Positions 61,606 through 64,000 of a stretch of 64,000 bases of DNA are shown piece after piece. Each line of letters starts with the position of its first letter. The stretch's first letter is position 1. The translations under genes and the position numbers were made by a program. Under the pieces are notes generated by a model. That model did no database searches. It was not told the DNA's origin and worked only from the letters and a program-made list of their open reading frames with translations. Origin of the DNA: Chitinophagaceae bacterium UBA4411 (GTDB lineage Bacteria > Bacteroidota > Bacteroidia > Chitinophagales > Chitinophagaceae); NCBI GenBank assembly GCA_002400415.1, contig DGQP01000003.1, positions 273,330-337,329 of the forward strand. The letters run 5' to 3'.

Positions 61606-62640
61606 TTATAATGATTGTATGTAAGAAATAATTTTAGGTTCCATAGTTGTTGTCCAGAAATTTACCTGGTCTATCATTCCCGAATGACCTACGCCCTGTG
61701 CTTTAAAAATTTCTTTGTTAGGATAAACCGATGAAATTTTTGTTGCCCAACTGTCCGGGTAAGCTTTATTGTTAGAGCTATAAATAAAAAATGTTTTGGT
61801 GGAAAAATTATTGATACCGGCTGAAAAATCAGGCTTAGTATCTTGCCCCAATTCATACGATGCTACATTAACAATTGCACCGCTCCTGGAAGCAACATAA
61901 GACGGTGCATTATTACCTAAATCAGGACCTGCATCGCCAACTATTGCATTTGTGCTACCTATCAAGCCTGCTTTATAGTCTAATATTTCATGCTGGTCTT
62001 CTTTGCCAGTAATAAACTGGTCAATATAGGTGGCATCATTTAAAGTTTCACTCCACAACTTGAAAGACCTTGATTCGGAAACGTAGTCAACCACATCATC
62101 CCATTTTAAACCACCCGGCTCTGCTACAATTAAACCATTTATCTCGGTTGGGTATTTGCCTGTATAACCTGTAGCTAACATTGCCCCCCAAGACTGCCCT
62201 AATAGAATTACCTTTTGCGAAGCAGTTGTTCTGTAATGCGCTATCACGCCTTTTAATTCATCATAAAATATTTTATTAATGGCGTCGCTGCCCTGGGATT
62301 TATACCAGCTTTTGGGGAATCGTTGTGAAAGACCTGCACCACGCTGGTCGTAAAAAACAACCCGATAGCCTTTTGTTGCAAGAGTTTTACAATTGAGCAT
62401 ATATCGGTAGTCACCACCCGGACCACCATGAATACATATAATCAATGTACTGTCTTTTGGACCGAAAGCTTCTGAGTGCAATTTTGCTCCATTTACAGAT
62501 ATAGCCGGAAGGCTTCCATCTTCCATTACAGTTTTTGGCACCAAATTTCCGGATTCATCGATATACCTTTCTTTATTGCAAGAGAATGAGAATACTGACA
62601 GGATTATGACAGTTAAATAAACTGAGAACAAATTTTTCAT
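61606..62640 (-). CDS. alpha/beta-hydrolase lipoprotein (prolyl aminopeptidase-like)
   Basis: 344 residues. The lipobox FSFSC places the lipidated Cys at 21. The fold is proline-iminopeptidase-like: oxyanion HGGPGGDYRYML, YDQRGAGLSQRF, nucleophile ILLGQSWGAMLATGY and the catalytic His in QGVGHSGMIDQ near 318-328. Members cleave N-terminal residues or small esters; being a lipoprotein, it acts at the envelope. The substrate is unknown. It lies 43 bp after a small lipoprotein gene. Confidence 0.85.
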   Translation of the reverse strand: MKNLFSVYLTVIILSVFSFSCNKERYIDESGNLVPKTVMEDGSLPAISVNGAKLHSEAFGPKDSTLIICIHGGPGGDYRYMLNCKTLATKGYRVVFYDQRGAGLSQRFPKSWYKSQGSDAINKIFYDELKGVIAHYRTTASQKVILLGQSWGAMLATGYTGKYPTEINGLIVAEPGGLKWDDVVDYVSESRSFKLWSETLNDATYIDQFITGKEDQHEILDYKAGLIGSTNAIVGDAGPDLGNNAPSYVASRSGAIVNVASYELGQDTKPDFSAGINNFSTKTFFIYSSNNKAYPDSWATKISSVYPNKEIFKAQGVGHSGMIDQVNFWTTTMEPKIISYIQSL

Positions 62641-62683
62641 ACTATTTACTTTACTATTTTAATGTTACTCACAACTTTCTTTG

Positions 62684-63067
62684 TTATTGAAAAGTGTATG
62701 ACATCGCAGAATTGGAATTGTTGTATGACTGAGATTTTACAACCTGATTGTCGACTAGTATTTCCAGTTTTACCGTTTGAGCAGGATTCACAAAATAACC
62801 CAGTGTTATAATATTATTTTTGTTTACAGTTTTTGTGATGGTCTTCGTGAAGGGCAATGCGGGGTTATTTGCAGTAGTCTGTCCTCCGGTTTCGTTATCA
62901 TAGGTAATAGATACCAGGGTATTCGTTGTTGTACTGCTAACACGGTAGGTAATGCTCACTTGTTTGGGATAAGTATTGGTACTGCCAGTATCGGAATCTG
63001 ATTTTTTACAGGATGCTACTGCAAAAGTGATGAACGCAATGAGCAAAGGAATTTTAAGTTGTTTCAT
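62684..63067 (-). CDS. small beta-sandwich lipoprotein (MmpS-like)
   Basis: 127 residues. The lipobox AVASC lipidates Cys20, followed by a Ser/Asp/Thr-rich linker. The mature part (VSITYRVSSTTTNTLVSITYDNE, NPALPFTKTITKTVNKNNI) resembles the small beta-sandwich of MmpS-type proteins. It is probably a periplasmic or surface lipoprotein; its role is not known. The alpha/beta-hydrolase lipoprotein gene follows. Confidence 0.7.
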   Translation of the reverse strand: MKQLKIPLLIAFITFAVASCKKSDSDTGSTNTYPKQVSITYRVSSTTTNTLVSITYDNETGGQTTANNPALPFTKTITKTVNKNNIITLGYFVNPAQTVKLEILVDNQVVKSQSYNNSNSAMSYTFQ

Positions 63068-63153
63068 TTTTTAAAGTTTTATATATATTATATAAAGGAG
63101 GTAATTGTTTTGTATTTCATTGGTTGCTTTATTGTATTTAGCTGTCGGCAGCA

Positions 63154-63573
63154 TTAATTCTTCGGCCAGCGCCAGGCCTTCCATATTATAATGGATGTAA
63201 TAATGCTTTCCAGTAAGGCCAACATCACATAAAATATTCTCCATTCACTAAGAGATGAAGCGCCTACCAATAAAGTGAACAAGGTCAGGAATGCAGCAAT
63301 TGACATATTTAATATCCTATTCCATTTGGGCTTCATTATCAGCGAAAGGAAAATCATGAGCGATGGAAGTGTCAAAATAATAGTAGCAAAAAACAGTTTG
63401 TAAGGAGTACTCAGCAGGTTACGCCCGCTTAGCAGCCCTTCAGTTTTTCCGGGAACATACAACTCAAAATAGTCGCCATAGATGTACAGAAACATGACGG
63501 AGGCCCAGAGTGCTGACAGCAGTAGCTTTATATTGATTTTATAATCTTCGTACCGGATTTCTTTATGCTCCAT
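63154..63573 (-). CDS. four-helix membrane protein of unknown function
   Basis: 139 residues with four hydrophobic helices (about 13-32, 51-76, 85-110, 114-133). No motif was recognised. Its start overlaps the end of the DUF4386-like gene by 11 bp, so the two are probably co-translated. Confidence 0.7.
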   Translation of the reverse strand: MEHKEIRYEDYKINIKLLLSALWASVMFLYIYGDYFELYVPGKTEGLLSGRNLLSTPYKLFFATIILTLPSLMIFLSLIMKPKWNRILNMSIAAFLTLFTLLVGASSLSEWRIFYVMLALLESIITSIIIWKAWRWPKN

Positions 63574-64000
63574 TCTTTTTTATTTTTAAACCAACAATCA
63601 GCAGCCAAAGACATATTCCTATTTCTGCAACTGCCGGAAACATACGGGCATATTTTCCCAATCCTGATTGTGAGTAATTTTCGACTAACGTATTGCCGGT
63701 AAAATTTACCAGGTAGCCAATACAGCCTAACATCAATAAAATGCCAAAAAGTTTCGGAATAAATCCTGATCTGTAAACCAGCAACCCAAACGGAAAAAGC
63801 CAAAGACCCCAAAACACGGTTGCCAGCAAAATCCCGTCGTTGTACTGATGGAGAGAAAACATTAACCGGTTTTGTAAATCCCCGGTAGATACTCCCTGCA
63901 GAAAGGGTTCTTTAGCCGTGAGTGTCAATGCTGCATATTTATGCTGTAAATTGATGAACGATAATGGCACACTTAATAATGCCAGTATCACCATTGCCCT
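63563..64000 (-). CDS. DUF4386-like membrane protein (5' end outside window)
   Basis: About 145 residues of the C-terminal part are visible; the frame stays open to the window edge, so the Met at 63994 is probably internal. FWGLWLFPFGLLVYRSGFIPKLFGILLMLGCIGYL and the final GICLWLLIVGLKIKKNGA match the DUF4386 C-terminal helices. Function is unknown. Confidence 0.75.
   Translation of the reverse strand, partial: RAMVILALLSVPLSFINLQHKYAALTLTAKEPFLQGVSTGDLQNRLMFSLHQYNDGILLATVFWGLWLFPFGLLVYRSGFIPKLFGILLMLGCIGYLVNFTGNTLVENYSQSGLGKYARMFPAVAEIGICLWLLIVGLKIKKNGA

Noticed and set aside
1..64000. CRISPR arrays, tRNA or rRNA genes
   Set aside because: No regularly spaced repeats, tRNA-like cloverleaf sequence or rRNA segments were seen on reading; a dedicated scan was not possible.

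Overview
The window looks like chromosome of a Bacteroidota bacterium, most likely a Chitinophagaceae-type soil or plant-polymer degrader. The evidence is a SusC/SusD pair, many secreted glycan-active enzymes, Tat-type N-termini of the RRxF kind, few Shine-Dalgarno sequences, and a perfect TAnnTTTG -7 box at 59087-59080. No rRNA, tRNA, CRISPR array or intact transposase was seen.

Layout. (1) 1-3.4 kb: a decayed fragment, an outer-membrane barrel protein, an exported peroxiredoxin-like protein and a CE15 glucuronoyl esterase. (2) 3.5-13.3 kb: an amino-sugar locus with nagB-like, nagP-like transporter and nagA on +, and a - strand run of GntR-type regulator, acyl-CoA synthetase, GH109-type oxidoreductase/glycosidase, NagX-like membrane acetyltransferase homologue and LacI regulator. 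(3) 13.5-42.8 kb: one long + strand polysaccharide utilisation locus for a rhamnose-rich pectic glycan. It encodes an amidohydrolase, polysaccharide deacetylase, SusC/SusD, two carbohydrate esterases, two GH106 alpha-L-rhamnosidases, an unassigned secreted protein, a beta-lactamase-fold hydrolase, RhaT, a rhamnulose-1-P aldolase/lactaldehyde dehydrogenase fusion, rhamnose isomerase, rhamnulokinase, LutABC and a GH28 protein. Read together, the genes release L-rhamnose, import it, split it to DHAP and L-lactaldehyde, oxidise the latter to L-lactate, and oxidise L-lactate to pyruvate.

(4) 43-47.6 kb: a TenA-like protein and a LecB/PA-IIL-type calcium lectin on -, then a decayed ABC ATPase, then on + a small soluble protein, a 7-TM protein, a histidine kinase and a NarL-type response regulator. 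Both promoter regions carry nearly the same 14-bp palindrome (CCGTATTAATACGG / CCGTGTTAATACGG), so they probably form one regulon. (5) 47.8-49.8 kb: a small basic protein and a divergent pyruvate-kinase-like protein. (6) 49.9-55.9 kb: a six-gene - strand operon for a TolC/HlyD/MacB-type export system with an embedded PagL-like lipid A deacylase.

(7) 56-59.1 kb: a LytS/LytTR-type two-component system with a set of small genes. Four matching 12-bp direct-repeat pairs, each with 21-bp period, lie upstream of the kinase, of a 55-residue membrane-anchored Cys/Tyr-rich mini-protein, of a 38-codon ORF and of a DUF2147-like gene. I regard this as the best candidate for an undescribed system here. (8) 59.2-64 kb: small membrane and secreted proteins, two lipoproteins including an alpha/beta hydrolase, and a partial DUF4386 gene running off the window. 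Family calls come from motif recognition by eye, without database searches.
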